Part shown: one piece after another, positions 42,901-55,076 of the stretch
How positions within the stretch are numbered: position 1 is the first letter of the stretch
Layout of the letters: each line of letters opens with the position of its first letter
Made by a program: the position numbers and the translations under genes
DNA from: Misgurnus anguillicaudatus
Lineage: Eukaryota > Chordata > Actinopteri > Cypriniformes > Cobitidae
Assembly: GCF_027580225.2 (NCBI RefSeq)
Contig: NW_027395284.1
Span: 2,995,478 to 3,059,477, forward strand
Direction: 5' to 3'
DNA: 64,000 bases
Notes under the pieces: model-generated
Databases searched by the model: none
What the model was told of the DNA's origin: nothing
Seen by the model: only the letters and a program-made list of their open reading frames with translations

Positions 42901-45900
42901 TTTTCAGTTTTCTCTGTATACGAAGATAAATAAAAGAAGCATGCATGTTTTTTATACCATGTCGCATTTGCGAATGTTGATCATGTTTTGGAGCAAATCC
43001 TTTTTAGCAATAATAGTTTTCCCTTTCCCTTTATAAAAAAACATTATTTCAGAAATTGTAAGCATGATCATAGATATGTCTGCACGAATGAATACTAGAA
43101 GCCATTGTCTATTTAAGCAACATTTAAATTATTTGTGAACTTAAAGGGATAGTTCGGCCAAAAATGATGATTAAAATGATTAAACCCACGATTTACACAG
43201 TCCCAAGCCGTCCGAGATGCATATGTTTATCGTTTTTTAGACAAACACATTTTCAGTTATTTTAGAAAATGTTTAAAATCTTTCAATTAATCAAATGTAA
43301 AGTTACGGGGTCCATGTCCTTCAAGTCAAAAAAATGTGCATCCATCCTTCACAAAATAAATCCAAACGCCTCCACGATGATAAATAAAGGTCTTCTGAGG
43401 GTAATCCACGCTGTTTTGTTGTAGAAATATCCACATTTAAAACTTTATAAACTAATATAACTCGCTTCCGGTAATGCCGTGTCCGCATTCAAGATGAGAG
43501 CTTACGTAGTTTACGTAGGTTTCTCTGCTGCTGCTCTGTGCCCCCGCCCTCCGAATTTGTCATACGTCACTAAGAAAAGTGCGTACACTACGCTTATACT
43601 CTCTCCTGAATACAGAGGAGTCTAAGATGGCGGCGCTACCAGAAGCTAGTTATTTTCATTTATAAAGTTTTAAATTTTGATATTTCTACAACAAAACGGC
43701 ACGGATTACCCTCAGAAGACCTTTGTTTATCATCCTGGAGCCTTTAGATTTATTTGTGAAGGATGGATGCAAATTTTTTAGACTTGAAGGACGTGGACCC
43801 CTTAACTTTACATTTGATTAACTGAAAGATCTAAAACATTTTCTAAAATAACTGAAAATGTGTTTGTCTAAAAAACGATGGACATATGCATCTCGGACAG
43901 CCTGGGGTTGAGTAAATCATGGGTTTAATATCATTTTTGGTCGAACTATCCCTTTAAAGGAATAGTTCACCCGAAAATGGAAATTTTGTCATCATTTACT
44001 TACTCTCATGTTGTTAAGAACATGTTGTAAATTGTTTTTTTTGTTCTGATGAACACGAGGGAAGATTTTAAGAAGCTCCATAGGTAAAAATAATAATATG
44101 GAAGTCACTGGGGCTTCTGATCGGCAGAGGTGTAAAGTACTCGAGTAAATGTACTTCGTTACTGTACTTAAGTATTTTTTGGGCTACTTTGTACTTGTAC
44201 TGAGTATCAAAAATATAAGCAACTTTTACTCTCTACTCAATTACATTTTTGATTGGGTATTTGTACTCTTTACTCCACTACATTTGAAATGACACTTAAC
44301 GTTACTCGCTACATTGTTTATTCGTCAAATAAAAACGAAACGAAAGTGTCAGAGAGTGATGATGGATAGAATCTGTGGTCGCGAGGTTAGACGGACACAC
44401 ACAACTGAGGGACTTCATTGGCGCTACGCAGGGCAATCGTATGAAATCAAAGTACTGCGAGAGCGAATCAAATGCATATGGAGAAGTCTGGTCTCGCGGT
44501 ATTTTGATGTCAAACACTGAATGGTTTGCGTTGAGCCACCGTAGCGGGACATCTGCGTATGTCATAAACTGTAGAGAAAATTTAGCGTCTTATCTGAGAG
44601 AAGAGATAAAGCGCAAACATATGGATGCATATCACATTTGCTTCTGTCAAGGGACCCTTTGTTAAACTTGTGATGCTACAATCAAACAAGTGAAGCGCGA
44701 TTGGGTCATCCCGCAACTCAAAGGCAAGCACAATGTTTTATATACTCTGATGCTACTTTATCAGCTAACCTAAGCTGGTAAATTACATAACTTGATATAA
44801 CTTACTATATAAGCCAAAATAAACCAGCGATGTCCTGTACTGATTGCTCAAGTACATTAAGTACATTATAAGATTGATAACAAGTGTACAATTTCACTGT
44901 CCTCAAATTTAACCAAGTAAGTTATGCTGTAATGTATTTACTGTAAAGTGGGATGCATGACTAAATGTGCACTTAATGTGAGATAGTGGTGTTACGCACT
45001 ACATGTGTTTTCAATTAATCTTTCGAATGAACAACTTCCTGTTTTAAATATGCATTATCATATTTCTGTTAGTGTAATTTTAGTTTACTGAAATTAAATA
45101 TTAAAATTATATTTTTTTATATCTTTAGGCCTATAAGAATATTTGGTAACACTTTACAATAAGGTTCATTAGTTAACAGTAGTTAATGTATTAACTAACT
45201 TGAACAAACCATGAGCAATACATTTGTTACATTATTTATTCATCTTTGTTAATAGTTAATAAAAATGTAAGCTTTAATTGTTTGTTCATGTTAGTTCAGA
45301 GTGCATTAACTAATGTTAACAAGATTTTAATGAAGTATAAGTAATTGTTGAAATTAAAATTAACAAAGATTAATAAATGCTAAGTGCAGTTAATTTTTAG
45401 TTAATGTTAACTAATGTAGCTAACTAATGTTAACTAATGAACCTTATTGTAAAGTGTTACCATATATTTACATCACAAAGTTAGGCTATATATTTTTCAG
45501 CATGGCACATTCAAGTACACAATGACACTAGACTAAAATTAAATGGGTTTAAATAAAATGTAATGTTGAATAAAATTAGACTAAAACCAAATCAATTCAG
45601 ATGACAAAAATATGACTAAAACTAAATTAAATTTTAATCAAAAGACTATGACTATGTTTAATCTGTGTTTGTTCTGCCAGGTCAAAATTTTGAGGTGTTT
45701 GATTTCTTTTCTATATTAGGAAATAAAACCTCATAAATAAACTTTCTTAGTTTTCACTGACATACAATGTCTCTTTGTGTTGATGATAGTGCATCTTTGA
45801 GCCAACATTCAGTACGAGTAAAAATACTTGAGTACTTTTAAATTGGGTTACTTTAATACTTTTACTCAAGTCGTATTTAAATTGGTGACTTGTAACTTGT

Positions 45901-48900
45901 AGTGGAGTAATTTTTACAGTAAGGAATTTGTACTTTTACTCAAGTATGGTTTCAGCTACTCTTTACACCTCTGCTGATCGGTTTGGTTACTAACATTCCT
46001 CAAAATATCTTCTTTTGTGTTCATCAGAACAAAGAAATTTATACAGGTTTTTAACAACATGAGAGTGAGTAAATGATGACAGAATTTTCATTTTTGAGTG
46101 AACTATACCTTTAAAAGATCCAGACAAAAACATTATCATCGCGTCATTGAACCATAAACTAATGTTGATGAAAACCCCATTAGCAACACCTGAGCTCAGT
46201 ATAGACCCCACATCTTCATCTTTTCCACATTGTGGATGAATTGATGGCGACCCCAGAGCCCGGCTCTGGATTGAAATAGCTTATTAAATACACATGCTGA
46301 ATAATTAACTCAATAGCAATTTGCGAAATCTCTTCGATCAGCAGAACTTTCCTCCGGTCTCAGCAGGGCTCTAATGCAATCATTACATTTTTACTCTCGG
46401 TGAATATTAACATAGGGATTTGATAAAGCAGCGGAGCTGTCGAAAGAAGACGTCTGACTCTTGACTGGGCGTGGGGACTTCACATGCTCTCCAGGCCTGA
46501 CTTTCAGTAAAGGCCAACATTACACGTGTCCACAACTGACAGAATGCTTCAGTGGAGTTGGACTCCCCAGACTCCCATCGCAATCAAGTGTAATTCTGTT
46601 GCTTGCCACGTACTCATTAAAAGTTCCCATTATGCGTGATTGGTTTAGTAGGTGTGTCATGTTGGGGTAACATTTGGGGATGTGGTGGTGAGGAAGGAGG
46701 CCTGATGACTCAATGTTATAAAGGCCTTTATGAGTCTCTTTTAGATTCTATTCTTATTCTGCGTCTATAAATGGCTCAGGAAAAGATGCTCTCGGGGGAC
46801 AAATTCTCAAAGCTCTTAAGTGGCTGAATAAACAAAATAGTGGACTCGGTCAGCTGATTTTAGATAGTATAGATCCGTTCTCAGTCACGTTCCTTAAAGG
46901 AAAACACCACCGTTTTTTAATATTTTACTATGTTCTTACCTCAACTTAGACAAATAAAAAAACACCTATATTTTTTCAATGCGTGCCCTTCATCTTTGTA
47001 CAGCGCGTTGTGAATGTGTTAGCATTTAGCTTAGCCCCATTCATTCCTTAGGATCCAACCAGGGATGAATTTAGAAGCCACCAAACACTTCCATGTTTTC
47101 CCTTTTTAAAATCTCTTACATGAGTAGTTACACGAGTGTTTATGGTTGTGATCATTTTACTGACCCAAGCTTAATGGGTTCATTAAATCGTTGTGATGCT
47201 AAGAACCTGATGGTCTTCATCTTCCTTTATTTTCATCTTTCTCTCGTCCTCCAGGTCAGAAGAGGCAAACAAGGCATTCTCAGCTGCCGTGCAGATGCAT
47301 GATGTTCTGGTGAAAGCTTGGGCTATGTGGGGCGATTACTTGGAGAACATCTTTGTCAAAGACCGCCAGCCCCACCTCGGTGTATCTGCCATTACTTGTT
47401 ACCTACACGCCTGCCGTCATCAGAACGAGAGCAAGTCCCGCAAGTACTTGGCCAAGGTAAGAGCTCTTGTGTCAGCTTGTTTCAACTTGGCTTGGTCTGG
47501 ACCAGCTTACAGCAGTTATAGGATGTGCGAAACAATTTTTTCATAATCCACTAAATGTTAAGTTAGCTTGAGATCAAGATTTCTTATTAGGCGTTTGTGC
47601 TGGATGCAGAAAAGAACAAAGAGCTCCTGAGGCAAAAATTAAGCAGTTGTTTGCCAGACATAGTATATTAAAAGTGCTTATGGTGAAGGATGCTAAATAA
47701 AACTGCATGAGTTGCAAGACAACTGCCTTGAGCATGCTAATTATTTTTATTATTACTAAAAACCGACTGTAAATAAATACATCTAAAACGATTATTAGAT
47801 ATGGCGGATCGTGACTATATAAAATATGGATATTCTGTCTGTGACGTCACTCGTAGGTTTCTGAAGAGCATTTTTGAAGCCCAAAGTAGGCGGAGCTTGC
47901 CGTCTCCATCTTGGCAGCATGTCACTTTGCGAATAGCAAAAAATGGGCAAAGAGGTGGAATGTGAGTGGAGCTGAGGTGCCGGATTGCCAAAACCACACC
48001 CGCTTAGCTTGACGGTGGTGACAGCAAGTGTCCAAGCCCTCAATTATGCAAAACTTTAAGGCTTAATATAATTTAAACGGAAGAGTTACATAAAATTCAC
48101 ATCCCGCCCACAGTTGTCATGTAGGGCAAATTGGCCATATACACCAAATACAATTTGTTTACCAGGCTGTACAAATTTTTTCCCGCTGTAAACTTGGGCA
48201 TTTTAACATGTGGGGGTCTATGGGGTTAACTCTCTATTAAAGACAGTGGCCTGTCAAAGAATTGCAGTTTAAGTCACTTTAGTGTTGGCTTCACGAGAGT
48301 GACCAGAAGGTTGCCCCTTGATCGTGACCCATCCAGTCCCACATATAAAGTTAGTAGCACAAATGGGAACTCTTGATTTTTTTGGTTTTGTGCTGAGGGT
48401 TACCTAAAAAGCTTCTCAGATACCCAAATCGTGTCTCTTAAATAGTTTATCACCCATCTTGAGTGTGTCATACGTGCCCAGCAGACTGACTCCTTCAATT
48501 ACCAAATCCACCAGCAGCACCGTCCTGCCCAAAGGTTAAAAGCTTCATTCCACCTCTGTCAGTCCAATCTACGCTGTTCTCTGTAGCCTGACCCCCTGGA
48601 AAGCCTGCATTTATAAGCCAACCAATAAAACACCAAGTGAACTCTCCCTTGGGTCGTGACCCGTGAACAGAGGGGTCATGGTGGCCGAACGCGCACAGCA
48701 GATCAGGGCACTGGATGAGCTGAAGTGTGCAAAGAGAACACTTGGTTGCACTTGGTTTTGTTCTTCTACAGAATAGGTAACATGGTTGGCAGAGATGCAC
48801 AGAGGCCGTGTATTAATGGGGCAGCATCTTTTTTTGACAGGCCTGTAATTAGTTTTACCATTAAACCAATTTACCATAACACAGAGGCAAACTCTGCTCT

Positions 48901-51900
48901 CATTTGTGGTCCAATAAACCCATTCTGCTCTCTGATGGCTTTGTTAAATGGAGGGCATATCCGTGTCCCAAAAACATGCGTCACCATGCGCCGCTTCTAA
49001 ATTAATGCAGCTGTAGCAGAGGGATGCGCCACAGTCGGACTGATGAACTCCCAATGATGGATGTAATTATATTATTAGACCTGATGATGGCTTTTGTATG
49101 GATATCATACACGTGGCGGCCCGCTCGCTGTCGAGCAGATCAAACAGCTCCACACCATTTGGCCTTTTTCTTTTTTCCTCTGTGGGTTTTTTAATGCATG
49201 GAGCACATTAGATTACGTCTGGAGTGCCGCTGGCCACCGAAGCTTTAGAGACGTTGGCATAGTTTACGTGTGATTAATGAGAATAGCTGGTAATTATTTG
49301 CAAGCCCGCCGGTGTCCAGAGCTTAATGTCTCCATCAGACCTCAACCCAGATGGAGGTTTTGATCTGCTCCCATTCTTCCAGCCTCAATACCAGAAGAGC
49401 GAGAGGAGGCAGCAAGCGACTGAGATGATTTTTACAAGCCATTAAACCCTTAAGAAGCTATTTCATGGAGCTGATGGCCTTTGCTTCGAGCGCTGATGTA
49501 CTTCTTTACTATAAAATAAAATGTGTTACCTGGCCTGTCAGTCTCATGCACGTGTGTGTTCTTCATGCTGTAGACGCTACAGAAGGCTTGAGAATGGCGA
49601 TGGGACAACATCCAATATGTGATGTTTTGAAGATCTTTATATCTCACTTACTAGGTTTCTGTGACTCTTCACCTGCTGAAACTGATTTTTTTATTCATTT
49701 CTTCATTCTTTATTTCTTTATAGGTGCTGTGGCTGTTAAGCTTTGATGATAAGAATACTCTGGCTGACGCTGTGGACAAATACTGCATTGGAGTGCCGCC
49801 CATCCAGTGGTTGGCCTGGATCCCCCAGCTTCTCACCTGTCTGGTTGGCTCGGAGGGGAAACCTCTTCTTAACCTTATCAGCCAGGTTGGATTTCTCACT
49901 ATAGTACCTTTTTGTTAGCAGCACATTCATATTTAAATAATATATGCTCGTTGTTTATTTGCAAATTGCTAATTGGTTTTCAGAGTTAAAGAAATGCGTA
50001 AGAGGACTTTACGATTAATTTCTTTTGCTCTCTTAAGTAAGAGACAATCTGCAAGTCAGTACCCCCTTTGTCAAATTTATACTTTACCCCTTCCCTCTTG
50101 CCTTTTTAATGAATTATGCAAAGCATTGTTATTAAGTCAATATCAAACGCTCTCAAACTGTGGAAACAGAACCACAAATTAAACAAGAGACTAATTTGCC
50201 TTCCTTGATGGAGTATTATTTCCAAGCCATTTCAAAGCTCCTAAACTTCAAAGAGGAAACATCTGCTCCAGGGGCCTAGAGAGAGACCGAGTAAGAGAGA
50301 GAAAGAAAGATTTTACTTGGACGTAACTGAAAAGTTCACCCAAAAATGAAAAATCTGCCATCATTCACTCATCCTCATGTTGTTAACCGTTGACTTTTTC
50401 CATGGGACACAAAAGGAGACATTTTTGGGAAGGTATTGGTTCTATGCACTATGTTCCAAGTTTTTCCTGCCTTTTTTAATGTGGATAAAACACAATCTAA
50501 GCCGTTTTTCGCTTATCTTGACATCTATCCTAGTTTTTTTGGCATCTTGGTGAGAGTTCATGAGACGTAGCATATAATTCAGACATGTTTGCAGAATTGG
50601 AAAGCGAATTCGTTGGAAAAAGATCTCGTTTAAAAGAATCATTTGTTTACAAATCGGACATTACAACTACTTACGCCAAGGAGCGTTAGGATGGAATATA
50701 GTTGGGAAAGCTTGAAAGATCTGTCCGTATTCAAAAAAAACATTTCTCCTGTAGAAAAAAGTAGATAATTCGGTTTGGGAATGAGATGATGAATAAATAA
50801 TGCCGTAAGTGATTTTCTTTATTAGACTATTCCTATAACCTACTTGAATAAATGGTAAAATCCCTCTCTTATTCACTTCAAGCGCATTTTGAATGCAGCT
50901 CTGCCCTCCTGTCTCTCCTCACGTACACTTTTTAAACCACCGACTCCTAATCTTCCCGTTTCAACGCAGACGCACCCATGCAGTGGAAATGCTTCACTTT
51001 GAGATTAAGTACACTCAAATCCCTGATAAGCACCGAATGAAATGGATATGTTTGCACTCCATAATCTCAATTAATGAAGTTGTCAAGGCCGTTTCGGGAA
51101 TGACGCCTGCCCTTGTTGAAGGATCTGTGGGTCTGATCTAAAGCAGAGATAATGGGTGAAAAGGTAGATGTTTTGTAAAACTCAAGCGAAATCTTCGATG
51201 GATGAAACGCCTTTATCTTGGACTCTGAATTATTTAGCTGTGCTCCTCTTGGTGGGATGTTTTAAAAACGTTTGCTAAAATATTGATGAAGGGTGAGCTG
51301 TGGGGTGCCTTCAGATGAAACAGAGGCGAGGAAAACTCAACGCCTTTATACGAGCACACATGCCCTTAAATATGAAGAGGCTTTTTTCCCCGTTTTTTTT
51401 TTTTTTTTAGGGGCAGTCTCTTCCCCTTTCGACTTGTTCATTTTTAATACAACACTTAACAAGCTCTTAACGGAAGGTCTTGGCCATTGCTGTTTTTCGT
51501 GTAAAAGCCCATCTGGATTGGAAGGTGTCTCTTTACGCCTAAAGGCCAGCCTGCTTTCTGCAATGTGTTTGACGGAGATCAAGTTTCTTCTCTAATGGCC
51601 TGGGCGCTGTGAGATTTGAGAGGGGTTGTGGCGGGTTTCAAGAGGAACATGGTCTGATGCTTCCGTGCTTGTCCTTATCCCCCTCACACCAATGTGGACA
51701 CATTCACACCCTCACAAATATCACAGAGCTAGAGGGCCACAAGATAACAGTGTTTCTGTGTTATATAACGTAACGATAAAATGAACCTGTCATTGGGGTA
51801 TGATGCAGGCAACTTTCAGTTTTTCTCTAAAAATGCAAAGGTACATGCAAATCCAACTTTATTCTCTTTAATGGCACTTGCAGACCAAACGTTTTTAGCC

Positions 51901-54900
51901 TGATATTGGCGTGATCCATTTGTTGTAGGCCGTCATGGTATTCGTATATGACAGTGGGCATACAAGACTTGTATACCATGTTACACTATGCAAACCGCAA
52001 TGTTAAATTTTTTGGGATTCTGTCACATGGGTTACACTGACAATGAAAGCTGGTTACATACACTAAGTCAGTTACGTGAGTTTTAAACACTGCAAAACAA
52101 AAAAAATACAACGTTTGTTAAGCTGTGGCAACTATATTGTTTAAGAGACTACCAGGGCAGAATAAAAATAAATTAGTACTTGCGAACAAAATCTGACTAG
52201 CCAGTTGCTAGTTCCAACTTCTGAATGACATCACGCAATTGATCAAGCAATTAGTGATCACATTTTTGAGATCAATTATATATATATATAAATAATATAT
52301 ATATATATATATATTTATATATTTATATTTATATTTATATTTATATTTATATTTATATTTATATTTATATTTATATTTATATTTATATTTATATTTATAT
52401 ATATTATTATTTATATATATCTCGTCGCTGCCCGATGAAAGTCACGTATGTCCAAAACGGTTACTTGTGAAAAAACACCGTATATCACAACCAAAGAAAA
52501 TGCTGTGAATGGACTCTTTGTTTAGAGTAGGACCTAAGATAAAAGATGGTGTAGCATTTGTGGCTATCTGAGGCAGCTCACGCTCAAATTTCACATAAAT
52601 TTACAAAAGACAATTTTTTACCTTATTATTCATTTAACGATTGTTGGATATGTGTTGATAATTGAACAAAAATAACACTGTAGCCTTATTCCTGAGAATG
52701 AGAGCTTTCATTTGATATAAGACTTGCCCATGTTTGTCATATTTGAAAAATATGAAATATGTGAATATTAAATGATATCAAAAAATATGGGGGGGGTGAT
52801 AGTGTAAATTAAGTGTAAATAACTTTCTTACAGTAAAAGATATGTCAAAGTGATGCAGAAAGTAGAGACTCTAAGCTTTCAAACAGTATCTCATATGTGT
52901 TACTGGGGTCCATGACGGACCATTAAAGATTAAAAGAATATTTGATATTAAGTCAAAATACGAAATTTTGGCCCTGGGACAGGGTCCTCAGGGTTTAAGA
53001 GGTTAAATGGACATACGTGCATATTTTACAGTAACGGTGGTCGATACACGTTCTTCCAATCATTAATTAGAATGGCCAAGTCGCGTTTTATATTGACAGA
53101 TGAATAAAGTCAGGTTATTAAATAGCCTACGTTTTAGTTAAGTACGCTTAGTTTATTTAATATTAATTATACATTTATTAAATGTATCTTGCAAACTATG
53201 AAGGAACAATGAATCAATACACTGACATGGTAATGCTAGACAGCAGGGGCGTCAGTTTGCGTTGAAAAGTGGTGGGGACAAAAGATCAGATAAAAAACAT
53301 TACTGCAGGACGGGAAAAATATTGAATAACGGCGCATCAAAAATGGGCATAGTGTAGGCTAGTCAACAACAAGAAAATACTCAGCATAAAACCCTCAACA
53401 ATGTCGACTGCACACATGTTACAGACTCTGCAACATTAGCTCAACCGAACAGTGCCAAAGCACCATACCGTAAAAAACAGCAGCGCGTTTAGTCAATGAT
53501 TACAATGAATTTATAACATATGTAAATGAAAACACGCCATAAGCATACAACGCAACATATGTGACCCTGGACCACAAAACCTTAAGCGTCGCTTGATTTT
53601 TCAGAACATTTTAACCAAATGCTTTCAAAAAGTGGTGGGATGTCCCCAACGTCCCCAGTTTAACACCTATGCTAGACAGATACTTTGTTTGCACAGTCCT
53701 ACCGTAATCAAGTCACTCCTAGACTTACGTCTGGCATCAGGAGTTAACGTTTACCTCGATGAAGTAAAATGAGTGTCTCATCAGGCTATGTTTATGCGGC
53801 TATCCAGTGCTGAGCTTCGATGAAACTTTACGAGACCGGCGAGATGCTTCCACAGGAGATATGCGGCGGGATTGACAGCTTTGACACCAAATGGATATAC
53901 GTGAAAGTCAGATACCAATGATTTCACAACTTTTCATTGGCCATTTAGGTATGTGACGCATACAATATATGGAAATGAACCTGGACATTCAATCCGTCAA
54001 AAAATCTCAAAATCGGCAAAATGGACATACGTGGGTTTCATCGGACAGTGACGATATATTGATTTTCAAAGATTTATTATAAAAACGAATGATTTTTTCC
54101 GCAAAATGCAATAAATCCATGAAAAGTTTTTTTTCAAAATGCTATAAATCTATTGAATCAATATATAAATGTGCATTCATCTTTGCCATGTAATATTCAT
54201 TTAATTAACTAGTGCTATACACTGATTAAAAAAATAAACATTAATGGCATTAATCAAAACACTTACTTTGTCATATTAGGAAAACTGTCATTGCTGATGT
54301 TATCCTTGGGATGTAGTCGATGAACTTTATTAACAGCGATCAATTGTAAAATGTTTTGGTCCTGCTCGATTTTCGTTGACTTCAAGTAAAATAATGAAAG
54401 TTTTTCATAAGAACCCCTTGGGTCAATGTGTTAGCATGACAGAAGCTTGATGCTGTCATGTAAAAACAAGCAACGTACGGCATTTCTCTGTTGCTCGAGT
54501 GGCTTCTCCACCACAGAAAACCACCACAGGTTTATCAATGCATTATTTTGTTTTTGTTTGTTTGTTGATCATGAAGTACAAAGTAGATGAGGAAAACTAG
54601 GATTCTGTGTACTCAATGCGCCGCCATTGTTTGTTTTCAATGCGTGGAATGGTGCCCTGTGATTTGTTGAGCGGGTTTATTGCATTCTGCAGAGAAGGAG
54701 GACTGGCGTTTATTGCGTTTTGGGAAAAAAGGGAGAAAAGATGATAGAATAACATAGCAGATATCGGATTTTGTGTGAAATTAAGAATTTACTTTTTAAT
54801 ACTGACCTAATACAATACTGATTTTGGTGGTAAATAATTTTTTTTAAATGCTGTTTATCGCGTTTTGGAACCAAACTCTTCATATATACGGAATAATTAC

Positions 54901-55041
54901 ACATAGTACCCACACATTTATTATGCAAACACAAACCTTTATTTTGTAAGTGATTAATCTCAGTTAGTCGTTTGAAAGCCTTATACAATTTTTCTTAACT
55001 TATGTATGTGCGTATTTATATATATACATAATATTTACCTG

Positions 55042-55076
<35 letters not shown>

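Larger units (their letters stand above)
43954..46114. repeat. TTAA MITE, family B, split by a Tol2-like insertion
   Basis: The left end TTAAAGGAATAGTTCACCC and right end GAGTGAACTATACCTTTAA are inverted. Inner arms ATTTTGTCATCATTTACT and AGTAAATGATGACAGAATTT also match, and TTCTGATGAACACGAGGGAA pairs with TTTGTGTTCATCAGAA. Without the insertion the element is about 300 bp. Partial copies occur at 50325 and 57961. Confidence 0.87.

Noticed and set aside
44375..44665. 96-codon frame in the Tol2-like element as a transposase
   Set aside because: It shows no hAT dimerisation or zinc-finger features that I recognise, and overlapping frames are of similar length.
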